From contig JBAZKW010000004.1 of assembly GCA_041650595.1 (NCBI GenBank), positions 1 through 64,000 on the forward strand: a stretch of DNA of 64,000 nucleotides, given 5' to 3'. The DNA is from CALFCX01 sp041650595. GTDB lineage: Bacteria; Margulisbacteria; WOR-1; JAKLHX01. The position numbers were made by a program, and so were the translations under genes. This document shows, in pieces, positions 8,488-17,189 of the stretch (positions are counted from its first letter, which is position 1; every line of letters begins with the position of its first letter). The notes below the pieces were generated by a model. It was given only the letters and a program-made list of their open reading frames with translations, did no database searches and was not told where the DNA came from.

Positions 8488-11400
8488 ATGATCCGGCCCA
8501 GAGATTTTGTCCACCTGCATGTCCACAGCGAATTCAGTCTGCTGGACGGGGCAAGCAGGCTGGAGGATATCATAAAAAGAGTGAAAGAACTTGGCATGGA
8601 AGCCGTGGCAGTCACGGATCACGGCAACATGTGTTGTGCGGTAAAGTTCTATCTGGCGGCGAAAAAAGCCGGGATCAAGCCGATCATCGGTTGCGAGATG
8701 TATCTGGCCCCCAGGACAAGATTTGACAAAGAGACCCGGCAGGACAGATCCCCCTATCACATAAGCGTCATAGCCAAAGATCAGCAGGGTTATAAGAACC
8801 TTCTGTCTTTGGTAACGCTTTCAAATACCGAAGGCTTTTACCAAAAACCGCGCGTTGACAAAGATCTTCTCGAAAAGCACAAGGAAGGGCTTATAATTTT
8901 AAGCGGCTGTCTTGCCGGAGAGATCCCTTCTCTTATACTTTCCGGCAAAGAAGACGAAGCCGAAAAAAGCGCTCTCTGGTTCAAGGAAAGGTTCGGCGAA
9001 GATTTTTACCTCGAAGTAATGGACAACGGCATCCCGGAACAAACGGCGGTGCTGAAAAAACTTGCGGAGATTTCAAAACAGACCGGTATAGGTCTTGTCG
9101 CCACCAACGATTCCCATTATACAAAACGAGAAGATGCCCGCGCTCAGGACGTGCTTATGTGCATAGGCACCGCGCGCACTTACGACGATGAGACCAGGAT
9201 GAAATTCAGCGGGGAAGAATTTTATATAAAATCCGCCGAGGAGATGGCATCCCTGTTTGACGGACTGGAAGGTGCGATCGACAACACCATTGAAATCAGC
9301 GATAAATGCGATTTCAAACTTGAGACCGGCAAACTGCACTTTCCGGATTTTCAGGTGCCGCATGGTCATAATCACATGACCTTTTTAAGAGAACTTGTAG
9401 AAAAAGGGGTCCGCCAAAGATACGGCGAGTCCCGTTCGCCGGCGGTGGATGAAAGGGTAGCGTACGAGCTTTCGGTAATAGAAAAGATGGGATACGCTCC
9501 GTTTTTTCTTGTTGTCCAGGATTTCATAAATTATGCAAAGGGCAAGGGGATAGAAGTCGGCCCCGGCAGAGGATCGGCTGCCGGCAGCATAGTATCCTAT
9601 ACGACCGGTATAACAGACATAGACCCGCTCAAATACAATCTGATATTTGAAAGATTTTTGAACATAGAACGCGTGACCATGCCTGATATCGACACGGATT
9701 TCTGTTATGAAAGGAGGCAGGAAGTCATAGACTATGTGTCTCAAAAATACGGATCCGACCATGTCGCCCAGATAATAACTTTCGGTACCATGGCGGCAAG
9801 GGGAGCAATAAGGGATGTGGGCAGAGTGCTCAGGGTCCCGCTTTCCGAAGTGGACAAGATCGCCAAGATGATACCGTCGGTCCCGGATGCTTCCATCGAT
9901 AAGGCTCTTTCCGAGGTGAAAGAATTTAAGGCGGCATATTTAAGTGATCCCGTCGTAAAGAACCTTATAGATACCGCAAAGACTTTAGAAGGGCTGTCCA
10001 GGCATGCTTCGGTCCATGCGGCAGGCGTTGTTATTTCCCAAAAACCTCTGTCACAGTATGTGCCGCTGCAGCTGTCAGGGGATGATCAGGTCGTAACACA
10101 GTATTCCATGAAAGAAATAGAGAAGATCGGACTCCTCAAGATGGATTTTCTCGGCCTGAGAAATCTTACGATGATAGCCAGAGCGGTGGAATTGATAGAA
10201 AAGATCCATGGCAAAAAGATTGACATGAAAACCCTGCCTCTCGATGATGAAAAGACCTATGAACTTTTATCCAAAGGAGATACTATAGGCACATTTCAGC
10301 TTGAAGGGCAGGGTATGAGAAGCCTGATAAAAAACCTGGTGCCGACAAAATTTGAAGATATAATAGCGCTTTTGGCTCTTTACAGGCCGGGACCCCTGGA
10401 AAGCGGGATGGTGGAAGATTTTGTAAACAGAAAAAAAGGGCTCAACAATGTTTCTTACGAGCTCAAAGAACTTGAGCCTATTCTTGAAGAGACTTACGGC
10501 GTAATTCTTTATCAGGAACAGGTCATGCAGATCGCCAGCACTATAGCCGGCTTTACAATGGGAGAAGCGGATGTTCTTCGCTATGCCATGGGCAAAAAAA
10601 ATCCCCTTGAAATGGCGCGGCAAAGAGAAAAATTTGTAAGCGGCGCGGTCAAAAAAGGTTTTCCCGAGAACAAGGCAAGAGACCTGTTCTCTCTTTGCGA
10701 AAAATTTGCCGGATACGGCTTCAATAAATCCCACAGCACCGCCTATGCGATGATCTCCTACCAGACGGCTTATCTTAAAGCAAATTACCCGGTGGAATTT
10801 ATGGCTGCCTTGCTTACATCGGCCGTCGGAGATACGGACAAGGTCAGTTTTTATATAACTGAAGCAGGCAGGATGGGGATAAAAGTACTCCCCCCGGATA
10901 TCAATGAGAGTTTTAAGGAATTTATGCCCGTAAAAGACGGTGTCAGGTTTGCCTTGTCAGCTATAAAAAATGTGGGATACGGAGCTATAGATTCAATACT
11001 TGCTTCCAGGGAAAAGGAAGGTCCTTTCAAGTCTTTCAGGGATCTTGCGGGCAGAATAGATCAGCGCCTTGTCAATAAAAAAGTCCTGGAAAGCCTGATC
11101 AAGTGCGGTGCTTTTGACGGGCTGGGCCGGACAAGGGCAGGACTTCTTTCTTCATATGAAGGGATGCTTTCAAAAAACGGCAAAAACGGCCGCGGAGCCA
11201 AGCAGCAGGGATCCTTGTTTTCCGATATGGAACAGTTTTCAGTCGAAGACGGAGCGCAAGAGGCCGCAGACACGGAAGAATTTCCTAAAGACCAGATACT
11301 AAGAATGGAAAAGGAACTGCTCGGCATCTATCTTTCGGACCATCCGCTGCACGCGATAATCGAACAGCTGCAGATGCGCACTACCTGTAAAGTTTGCGAT

Positions 11401-11907
11401 GTTGCCGAAAAAATCTCAGGGGCACCCGTGATCATAGGTGGTCTTTTAAAGAATCTCAGAAAAGTTACTACGCGCAAAAACGATCAAATGCTGATCGCCC
11501 AGATCGAAGACCTGACGGGGTCTGTATCGGTGGTTTTTTTTCCTAAGACTTACGAAAAGGCGTCTTTTTTGCTTTCGGAGGATGCGGCCCTTATTATAAA
11601 AGGCAAGGTTGACTTCCGCAATGATGAGCCTCAGGTGATAGCAGATACTGTCGAGATCCTTGAAGAGACAAATGCCAAAAGAAGCATACACATAAAACTG
11701 GCCGCGTCGATCAAACCGGAAGAGCTTGTCAGTTTAAAAAGCGTACTTGCAATGTACAAAGGCAGTGAAGACACCTATATACACATAGGTGATAAAATAG
11801 TTTCAGCTTCTGAAAGTTACGGGACTTCTATAAGCCAGGAACTGATAAGCAGTATAGAGCGGATAACCGGCCAGGGCAGCACTTGGATAGATTTTAGTCA
11901 GGCTTAG
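8488..11907 (+). CDS. dnaE: DNA polymerase III alpha subunit
   Basis: Replicative C-family DNA polymerase. It has 1139 residues, the normal length for a DnaE without an internal exonuclease. Domains in order: N-terminal PHP domain (HLHVHSEFSLLDG, about residues 9-21; VTDHGNM), palm with the catalytic aspartates in MPDIDTDFCYERR, the conserved GPGRGSAAGS, fingers with the GYGFNKSHSTAYA block, a helix-hairpin-helix region (about 835-900), then an OB fold (about 985-1060) and the C-terminal tau-binding part. The PHP histidines look intact, so metal binding is likely. It follows the small zinc protein by one base, and hisI follows after 25 bases. Confidence 0.95.
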   Translation: MIRPRDFVHLHVHSEFSLLDGASRLEDIIKRVKELGMEAVAVTDHGNMCCAVKFYLAAKKAGIKPIIGCEMYLAPRTRFDKETRQDRSPYHISVIAKDQQGYKNLLSLVTLSNTEGFYQKPRVDKDLLEKHKEGLIILSGCLAGEIPSLILSGKEDEAEKSALWFKERFGEDFYLEVMDNGIPEQTAVLKKLAEISKQTGIGLVATNDSHYTKREDARAQDVLMCIGTARTYDDETRMKFSGEEFYIKSAEEMASLFDGLEGAIDNTIEISDKCDFKLETGKLHFPDFQVPHGHNHMTFLRELVEKGVRQRYGESRSPAVDERVAYELSVIEKMGYAPFFLVVQDFINYAKGKGIEVGPGRGSAAGSIVSYTTGITDIDPLKYNLIFERFLNIERVTMPDIDTDFCYERRQEVIDYVSQKYGSDHVAQIITFGTMAARGAIRDVGRVLRVPLSEVDKIAKMIPSVPDASIDKALSEVKEFKAAYLSDPVVKNLIDTAKTLEGLSRHASVHAAGVVISQKPLSQYVPLQLSGDDQVVTQYSMKEIEKIGLLKMDFLGLRNLTMIARAVELIEKIHGKKIDMKTLPLDDEKTYELLSKGDTIGTFQLEGQGMRSLIKNLVPTKFEDIIALLALYRPGPLESGMVEDFVNRKKGLNNVSYELKELEPILEETYGVILYQEQVMQIASTIAGFTMGEADVLRYAMGKKNPLEMARQREKFVSGAVKKGFPENKARDLFSLCEKFAGYGFNKSHSTAYAMISYQTAYLKANYPVEFMAALLTSAVGDTDKVSFYITEAGRMGIKVLPPDINESFKEFMPVKDGVRFALSAIKNVGYGAIDSILASREKEGPFKSFRDLAGRIDQRLVNKKVLESLIKCGAFDGLGRTRAGLLSSYEGMLSKNGKNGRGAKQQGSLFSDMEQFSVEDGAQEAADTEEFPKDQILRMEKELLGIYLSDHPLHAIIEQLQMRTTCKVCDVAEKISGAPVIIGGLLKNLRKVTTRKNDQMLIAQIEDLTGSVSVVFFPKTYEKASFLLSEDAALIIKGKVDFRNDEPQVIADTVEILEETNAKRSIHIKLAASIKPEELVSLKSVLAMYKGSEDTYIHIGDKIVSASESYGTSISQELISSIERITGQGSTWIDFSQA

Positions 11908-11932
11908 CAAAACCCGATCTAGGAGGATTTTT

Positions 11933-12247
11933 ATGGTTGAATTCAAATTTGATAAGGAAGGGTTGATACCGGCTATTGCCCAGGACTGGATAACCGGAGA
12001 AGTGCTGATGCTGGCGTATATGAACAAAGAATCTCTTGAAAAGACCATCAATGAAAAGAGAGCCTGGTACTGGAGCAGGAGTAGAAAAAAATTCTGGATG
12101 AAAGGCGAAACCTCAGGCAATGTCCAGGACATAAAAGAGATGTATTACGACTGCGATGCCGATGCGGTGCTGCTTAAGATAGCACAAAAAGGGCCTGCTT
12201 GCCATACCGGCAACCGAAGTTGTTTTTTTAGGAAAATCGAGCTATAA
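11933..12247 (+). CDS. hisI: Phosphoribosyl-AMP cyclohydrolase
   Basis: Third step of histidine synthesis: opens the purine ring of phosphoribosyl-AMP. It has 104 residues and is the stand-alone cyclohydrolase with no HisE fusion. Visible motifs are VLMLAYMN, AWYWSRSRKKFWMKGETSGN and the zinc/magnesium site YDCDADA plus the cysteines in KGPACHTGNRSCFF. AGGAGG lies eight bases before the ATG. Its stop codon is contained in the -10 box of the next gene (rplY), and the rplY -35 box is inside its last codons, so it also serves as promoter DNA. The other his genes are not nearby. Confidence 0.95.
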   Translation: MVEFKFDKEGLIPAIAQDWITGEVLMLAYMNKESLEKTINEKRAWYWSRSRKKFWMKGETSGNVQDIKEMYYDCDADAVLLKIAQKGPACHTGNRSCFFRKIEL

Positions 12248-12248
12248 T
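12220..12248 (+). promoter_or_regulatory. rplY promoter embedded in the hisI 3' end, leaderless arrangement
   Basis: TTGTTT (12220-12225), a 17-base spacer, then a perfect TATAAT (12243-12248). The hisI stop codon TAA is part of the TATAAT. The rplY ATG follows after only eight bases with no Shine-Dalgarno, so the start site should fall at or within about two bases of the ATG. Confidence 0.65.
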
Positions 12249-12256
12249 TATCTTGT

Positions 12257-13015
12257 ATGGAAAACTTGAACTTAGAAGTTTTGGTAAGGAACGAGAAAAG
12301 CAACAAAGTCCGCGGTAGGGGATTTATCCCTGCTATCGTATACGGACAGGGGATAGAGCCTATCAATATAGAGGTTGATAAGAATAAGTATACTTCACTT
12401 TTTACAAAAGGCACTAACAAGAATGCATTAATCTCTTTAGTAGTAAAAGATGCAAAAAAACCACTGACCATTTCTGTACTTGCCCATAATCTTCAGGTGG
12501 ATTTTATGACAGACCAGGTAATACACATAGATTTCCTGAAGATCAACATGCAGGAAGAGATAAAGACCAAAGTAGCTATAGAGTTCATCGGAGAATCGGA
12601 AGGCGTCAAGTTGGAAGGCGGTATTCTTGTACATTCCCTGAGACAGCTTGAGGTCAAATGTCTGCCCGGCAATATTCCTGACAAAATAACCGTTGATGTG
12701 TCCCCGCTTAAGATCGGAGAGTCCATAAAAGTTTCCGATATCATTCTTCCGCAGGGAGTTACGGTCATCACGCCAAAAGACGAGCCGGTAGCTATCGTTT
12801 CGGCTCCCGCCGAAGAAGAAGCAGCTCCTGTGGCAGCTACTGAGGTCGCTGTCGAAGTCGGAGCCGCGGATCAGGCTGCCGGAGAGCCGGGTGCCGGCGG
12901 CGACGCTGTTCCTGCCGACGCAAAAGGCAAACAGCCCGTACCTGCGGATACCAAGGGCAAACAACCTGCACCGGATGATGCCAAGGGTAAGGCCCCTCAA
13001 AAATCTCAAAAGTAG
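12257..13015 (+). CDS. rplY: Ribosomal protein bL25, long CTC form
   Basis: Binds 5S rRNA in the large ribosomal subunit. It has 252 residues. The N-terminal domain (about 1-90) is the L25 fold and includes the family pattern RGRGFIPAIVYGQGIEP. The second TL5/CTC beta domain (about 95-185) ends in VTVITPKDEPVAIV. A further 65 residues of Ala, Glu, Pro and Lys include a motif repeated three times (A/D-D-A/T-KGKQP or a close variant), probably disordered and rRNA-contacting. Transcription appears to start almost at the ATG, from a promoter inside hisI. pth, the usual neighbour, is not next to it. Confidence 0.93.
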   Translation: MENLNLEVLVRNEKSNKVRGRGFIPAIVYGQGIEPINIEVDKNKYTSLFTKGTNKNALISLVVKDAKKPLTISVLAHNLQVDFMTDQVIHIDFLKINMQEEIKTKVAIEFIGESEGVKLEGGILVHSLRQLEVKCLPGNIPDKITVDVSPLKIGESIKVSDIILPQGVTVITPKDEPVAIVSAPAEEEAAPVAATEVAVEVGAADQAAGEPGAGGDAVPADAKGKQPVPADTKGKQPAPDDAKGKAPQKSQK

Positions 13016-13081
13016 TATTTTCACAAGTTCAGCTAACTTCCATACGATATATGTTATATAAGGGCTGTTTATGCCAAAAGA

Positions 13082-13110
13082 TTGACATTTTTGGGTTAAA
13101 AATATATCAT
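13082..13110 (+). promoter_or_regulatory. Promoter of the flagellar cluster
   Basis: A perfect -35 TTGACA (13082-13087), a 17-base spacer and TATCAT (13105-13110), followed by GGAGG nine bases before the ATG at 13129. This looks like a housekeeping sigma-70 type promoter and not a flagellar sigma-28 one, so the first flagellar transcript is probably made by the main sigma factor. Confidence 0.6.
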
Positions 13111-13128
13111 TCTATGGAGGGATAAGTA

Positions 13129-14451
13129 ATGGGCGATCTACAAACTGCGGCAGGAAGTATTCATCCGGGTAAACCGGTAATCTGGCCTCAAACCAAACCA
13201 CAAAGCCAAACACAACAGGAGTCCCAGACACAAACACAAGAGACCAGCACTTCTTCGTCCCAATCGTCAAGCCAGTCGACTACAGCTGCACAATCTTCAC
13301 AGGCAGCTTCTTCCGCTACTGCGCCATCGACGGCTGTGGCAATTGCCACTGCATCCGCTTCTACAGCTCCCGCTTCCCAGGCGGTGCGGGAACTTACCGT
13401 AAACGATGTTACTTCCCATCTTGCATCCATAAATATTCCTGCAACGGAAGCAAACGTCAAGCTCGCTTCACTTATGCTGCGATTTGGTATCGAACTGAGC
13501 AGCGATAATTTTTTAAAAGCCAATGCGCTCACAGAAGGAACCAGCAAGTCGTCAAGCACCCAGGAAGCTGCCATGGTCCTTCTTACAAAAGGAATAACCA
13601 ATTCTTCCGAAGCCGTCAAAATGCTCTCGAACCAGCTTTCCGATACTCCAAATGTTACGGGACAGCTTTCTGCCCTTAATGCTTCACTTGCTCAGCTGGC
13701 TGCTTCGATACAGATGAACGCAGCTTCTTTTTCGCCGGCGCTTCTTTCACAGCTGACTTCCATGATCGGCCAGTTTGCCGCGATAATGGATGATCTCCCC
13801 AAAAAGTATAAATTTGGCACCGAGGGAACTTCTGCCATAGGCAGGGATGATCTGATGAACGATATAAGGGCGCTGAGCTCTCTTCTTGACGGCATACAGA
13901 ACCAGGCGCTTTCAAAAGAAGCCGCGGCGACCCCGGAAAACGAAGCCGCCAGATCCGCTATAACCGCCTCTTTGAAAAGACTGGGAGATCTTTTGGAAAA
14001 TCTTACATCACAGGCGCTGCTCAGCCAAAGGGCTTCAAAGAGTTACATGGGGCAGCAGGATGACTACCTTTATTATCAGATACCCAATACCATGCTTACT
14101 CCGCCTTCCAGTGTCGAGATAATAATAAAACAAGATCCGACAAGAAAAAATTCTGTGGACCTCAGCAATACGCATATTGCCATAGGCCTGGAGACGGAAG
14201 CTTTGGGTAAAATGGTCGTATCGATTATGGTCAAGGACAAAAATGTTAAAATGCTGTTCAATACCGAGCAGGAAGATACCAAAAAACTTTGTGACAGTGA
14301 AAGCATCAATTTAAAGACCAAGCTTACTGAAAAGGGGTATAAAGTCGAAGAATGCAGTGCAAGGGTCAACAAAACCATGTGCAGCATAAAACCTTTTTTG
14401 ATCCCATTGCTGGGACTGGAAAGACTGTTCAGGATAGACAGCACAATTTAA
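13129..14451 (+). CDS. FliK-like (hook-length control type) protein
   Basis: A 440-residue protein with a Gln/Ser/Thr/Ala-rich, surely disordered N-terminal 90 residues, a helical middle, and a C-terminal domain (about residues 310-440) whose pattern of alternating hydrophobics resembles the FliK C-terminal domain: IAIGLETEALGKMVVSIMV, then VKMLFNTEQED, then LKTKLTEKGYKVEEC. It is followed one base later by an FlhB-like gene, as in the ylqG-ylqH pair of Bacillus. FliK measures hook or rod length and signals to FlhB to switch export substrates. Sequence identity to FliK is weak, so treat the function as inference from context and architecture. Confidence 0.55.
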   Translation: MGDLQTAAGSIHPGKPVIWPQTKPQSQTQQESQTQTQETSTSSSQSSSQSTTAAQSSQAASSATAPSTAVAIATASASTAPASQAVRELTVNDVTSHLASINIPATEANVKLASLMLRFGIELSSDNFLKANALTEGTSKSSSTQEAAMVLLTKGITNSSEAVKMLSNQLSDTPNVTGQLSALNASLAQLAASIQMNAASFSPALLSQLTSMIGQFAAIMDDLPKKYKFGTEGTSAIGRDDLMNDIRALSSLLDGIQNQALSKEAAATPENEAARSAITASLKRLGDLLENLTSQALLSQRASKSYMGQQDDYLYYQIPNTMLTPPSSVEIIIKQDPTRKNSVDLSNTHIAIGLETEALGKMVVSIMVKDKNVKMLFNTEQEDTKKLCDSESINLKTKLTEKGYKVEECSARVNKTMCSIKPFLIPLLGLERLFRIDSTI

Positions 14452-14452
14452 T

Positions 14453-14809
14453 ATGCCAGAATCTAAAGATTTTTTTAAGAACATAAAGAAGAAGGATGCC
14501 CTCGAATCCCTGGGCGATAAAAAACGAACGGCAATAGCACTGCGTTATGATGTTGAAAAGGATGCTTCTCCTCTTGTGCTTGCTTCCGGCAGGGGTGTTG
14601 TGGCCGATGAAATATTGCGCATCGCCGATGAAAATGAGATCCCCCTGTATGAGAATACAAAACTTGCCGAGCTTTTGTCCAAGCTGGAGCTTGATGCCCA
14701 GATACCTGCCGAACTTTACACTCTCGTTGCCGAAGTCCTTTTCTATGTCTATCAATTGGATAAAATGGCGGAGAAAAGGAAGAAGTTGTACAGCAAACTG
14801 AAACAATAA
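14453..14809 (+). CDS. FlhB-like cytoplasmic domain protein (FlhX/YlqH type)
   Basis: 118 residues corresponding to the cytoplasmic domain of FlhB after its autocleavage site. It shows the family signature RTAIALRYD, ASGRGVVADEILRIADENEIP and ELYTLVAEVLFYVY, but lacks the membrane part and the NPTH autocleavage tetrapeptide. Such stand-alone proteins can substitute for the C-terminal fragment of FlhB in flagellar export. It directly follows the FliK-like gene, supporting a shared export-switch role. The complete flhB is not in this window. Confidence 0.8.
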   Translation: MPESKDFFKNIKKKDALESLGDKKRTAIALRYDVEKDASPLVLASGRGVVADEILRIADENEIPLYENTKLAELLSKLELDAQIPAELYTLVAEVLFYVYQLDKMAEKRKKLYSKLKQ

Positions 14810-14841
14810 CCGCCGGTGTTCCCCGGAATATCAAAAAAACA

Positions 14842-14869
14842 TTGCTTTTTTCTCACCTTTGTGTATAAT
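14842..14869 (+). promoter_or_regulatory. Promoter before the flagellar rod genes
   Basis: TTGCTT (14842-14847), a 16-base spacer, TATAAT (14864-14869), then GGGGG just before the ATG at 14899. A second housekeeping-type promoter inside the flagellar cluster, likely driving flgF to fliI and beyond. Confidence 0.6.
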
Positions 14870-14898
14870 ATATATTAAAATAATCTATTGGGGGAAAA

Positions 14899-15630
14899 AT
14901 GCCTGATAGCATACTGGAAATCGGCAAAAGCGCTCTTGAAACTTCTGAAATGAAGGCCAAGATGCTGATGAACAATGTTGCCAACGCGCAAACGCCCGGT
15001 TATAGAAAATCCGATGTCATAACATCATCTTTTCCTCTTGCCCTGGAAAACGCGACACGTTCTGTAGAGGCTCCCAAGGTCATAGGTGCCTACAATAACC
15101 TTCAATATGGCGCAATGTTCAAGACAGGAGCAAGTACGGATCTTGCTATAGGCGGAGACGGATATTTTGTCGTACAGTCCAATGAAGGGGAATTTTATAC
15201 AAGGGATGGAAGATTTTATATCGATTCCGAAGGCAATCTGCTGACTTCTTCGGGAAATTTTCCTGTTATGGGACAAGCGGGACCCATCTCCATATCGCGC
15301 GGATCAAAACTGGAGATATCAAAAACCGGTGCCGTTATCGTGGATAATGTCCAAACGGACCAAGTAAGGGTTGTAAAATTTGATAAACCTTCGAGTCTTG
15401 TTTCGGTGAACAATTCCCTTTTTAAGTCTCCGCCGGAAGGCCTTTCCTACCAGGAAGATACAAGCCCAAATATTGCACAGGGTTTTTTGGAGTCTTCCAA
15501 TGTAAGCGTAATAAACGAAATGACCAATATAATCACAACTCAAAGGTCCTATGAGCTTGCCGCGAAGATCATCAAGGACAGAGAGGCTGATATGCAAAAA
15601 ATGATTGAGATCGGGAAACCGGCCCAATAA
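14899..15630 (+). CDS. flgF: Flagellar basal-body rod protein, FlgF/FlgG family
   Basis: Proximal or distal rod subunit. It has 243 residues. The N-terminal helix has the rod/hook family pattern with MNNVANAQTPGYRKSDV (about residues 27-43), and the C terminus has the matching coiled helix (VINEMTNIITTQRSYELAAKII). In between is the beta domain with IGGDGYFVVQSNEGEFYTRDG. It stands just before the flgG gene, so I call it FlgF, though the family cannot be split cleanly by eye. The promoter at 14842 serves it. Confidence 0.85.
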   Translation: MPDSILEIGKSALETSEMKAKMLMNNVANAQTPGYRKSDVITSSFPLALENATRSVEAPKVIGAYNNLQYGAMFKTGASTDLAIGGDGYFVVQSNEGEFYTRDGRFYIDSEGNLLTSSGNFPVMGQAGPISISRGSKLEISKTGAVIVDNVQTDQVRVVKFDKPSSLVSVNNSLFKSPPEGLSYQEDTSPNIAQGFLESSNVSVINEMTNIITTQRSYELAAKIIKDREADMQKMIEIGKPAQ

Positions 15631-15652
15631 CGGTGCAAGGGGGTGCTTTTTT

Positions 15653-16459
15653 ATGTTCCAACCGCTTTATGTTGCAGCAACAGGGCTGAATGCTTTTGAG
15701 GAGGAGATGTCCAATATAACCAATAATCTTTCAAACGCAAAAACGGTTGCTTTTAAAAAAGGGCGGGTGGAAAAAGAAAGCATGTTTTATGTGAACAAGA
15801 CTTTTTCCAATTACCTGGATGATGCGGTTGACAAAAGAGCTGATCTTGATAATCCCAGAAACAGTATAGAGTCGGGGCTCGGCGTAAGGGTAGTGGGGAC
15901 CCCAAAAGACTTTTCACAGGGGACCATAGAGGTAACAAACAACCCTCTGGACATGGCAATTGAGGGTGAGGGATTTTTTCAGATGCGGCTTCCTGACGGG
16001 AGCATAGCTTACGGCAGAGCGGGCGATTTTCATGCGGATAATGCCGGCAATTTGGTAGACCCTAACGGAAGGCTGCTGGATCCTCCGGTGGTTTTTCCCG
16101 ACAACACAACAAGCGTGCTTGTTAAGTCCGACGGTACGATCATGGTATCGATAAACGATTCTCTGGATCTCACCGAGATCGGCCAGCTGAGCCTGGCAAA
16201 ATTTTCAAATCCTTCCGGTCTTAAAAGTCTTGGACAGAATTTGTATGCTCAGACAGACGCTGCGGGAGACCCTATGATCGGAGTCCCGGGACAAACAGGA
16301 TTTGGCACGATCCAACAGTCTGCTTTGGAACAGGCCAATGTTGATATAATTACCGAGATGATGAAGATGGTCATGATACAAAGGGTCTTTGATACCGTTA
16401 CCAAGGCCATACAAAGTTACGATCAGATGGTAACCGCCGCAATCCAGATGAAAGGATGA
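15653..16459 (+). CDS. flgG: Flagellar basal-body rod protein FlgG
   Basis: Distal rod protein. I chose ATG 15653 over an upstream in-frame start at 15605 because it is preceded by AAGGGGG and gives the family N terminus MFQPLYVAATG. The protein then has 268 residues, usual for FlgG. The N-terminal helix carries NITNNLSNAKTVAFKKGR, the middle has IEGEGFFQMRLPDG, and the C-terminal helix has ITEMMKMVMIQRVFDTVTKAI. The NxxN..T-type rod motif is modified (AKTVAF in place of ANTxGF/Y), but the overall fold features are present. Confidence 0.88.
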   Translation: MFQPLYVAATGLNAFEEEMSNITNNLSNAKTVAFKKGRVEKESMFYVNKTFSNYLDDAVDKRADLDNPRNSIESGLGVRVVGTPKDFSQGTIEVTNNPLDMAIEGEGFFQMRLPDGSIAYGRAGDFHADNAGNLVDPNGRLLDPPVVFPDNTTSVLVKSDGTIMVSINDSLDLTEIGQLSLAKFSNPSGLKSLGQNLYAQTDAAGDPMIGVPGQTGFGTIQQSALEQANVDIITEMMKMVMIQRVFDTVTKAIQSYDQMVTAAIQMKG

Positions 16460-16463
16460 GCTG

Positions 16464-17189
16464 TTGAAATATTCGGATAAAAAAAATAAGTTCTTGTTCG
16501 GGTTGTTGTGTTTTACTTGTGCTTCTTTGGTCTGTTTTGCGGGAATAATTCCTGCCTCTGCACAGGATGCAAGCAGAATTGAGTCGTTGATCAAGCAGGA
16601 AATTGTGCGCAGAACCCCTTCGCTTGAAAAAGCAAGAATTGAGATCTCCTTCAAAAACCTAAAAGATCTTTCGGGGTCCGCCGGTAAGGATTACAAACTT
16701 GCTTATCCGGACAACATGTCGCTTGCAGGTGACGCTGTAATCCCTGTTGACGTCTATATGAATGCTGACTTTATGCAAAGAGTAAATCTGAGAACTTCCA
16801 TAAAAATATTTGAACGCGTCGCAGTATCGACTTCAAGGATACGCCGGGGAGATCTCTTTTCTTTAAAAAATATCGGATATGCTGAAAGGGACACAACTCA
16901 TTTGCCGTCCAACTACATTACAAATACGAACAAAGCTCTTGGCAGACAATCATCGACCTTTGTGCCAAAAGGAGCGTTGATACTTGATTGGATGCCAAAA
17001 GAGTCACCAGCAGTGCGAAAAGGCGAAACGGTAGACCTCTTTAAAAGGACTAACGGAGTATTCGCAAAGGTCAGAGCTGTAGCGGTTGAAGACGGCTATA
17101 TCAATGGTAATATAAGAGTAAGGAACATCAGCTCGAACAAAGTGATCGAAGGAAGAGTGGTAAGTTCCGGAGAGGTTGAAGCAATATGA
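16464..17189 (+). CDS. flgA: Flagellar P-ring assembly chaperone FlgA
   Basis: Periplasmic chaperone needed to assemble FlgI into the P ring. It has 241 residues from a TTG start. A signal peptide runs to about residue 34 (hydrophobic core FLFGLLCFTCASLVCFAG, cleavage near ASAQD). The C-terminal SAF domain is visible (STSRIRRGDLF, GRQSSTFVPKGALILDWM, RKGETVDLF, GYINGNIRVRNISSNKVIEGRV). It overlaps the downstream panD gene by four bases. Confidence 0.88.
   Translation: MKYSDKKNKFLFGLLCFTCASLVCFAGIIPASAQDASRIESLIKQEIVRRTPSLEKARIEISFKNLKDLSGSAGKDYKLAYPDNMSLAGDAVIPVDVYMNADFMQRVNLRTSIKIFERVAVSTSRIRRGDLFSLKNIGYAERDTTHLPSNYITNTNKALGRQSSTFVPKGALILDWMPKESPAVRKGETVDLFKRTNGVFAKVRAVAVEDGYINGNIRVRNISSNKVIEGRVVSSGEVEAI

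Noticed and set aside
12437..13024. Minus-strand open frame opposite rplY
   Set aside because: Shadow of rplY. It lacks a start signal and reads as random arginine and leucine-rich sequence.
15605..15652. Upstream extension of FlgG to 284 residues
   Set aside because: It would overlap flgF and lacks a ribosome-binding site. ATG 15653 has AAGGGGG and the conserved N terminus.
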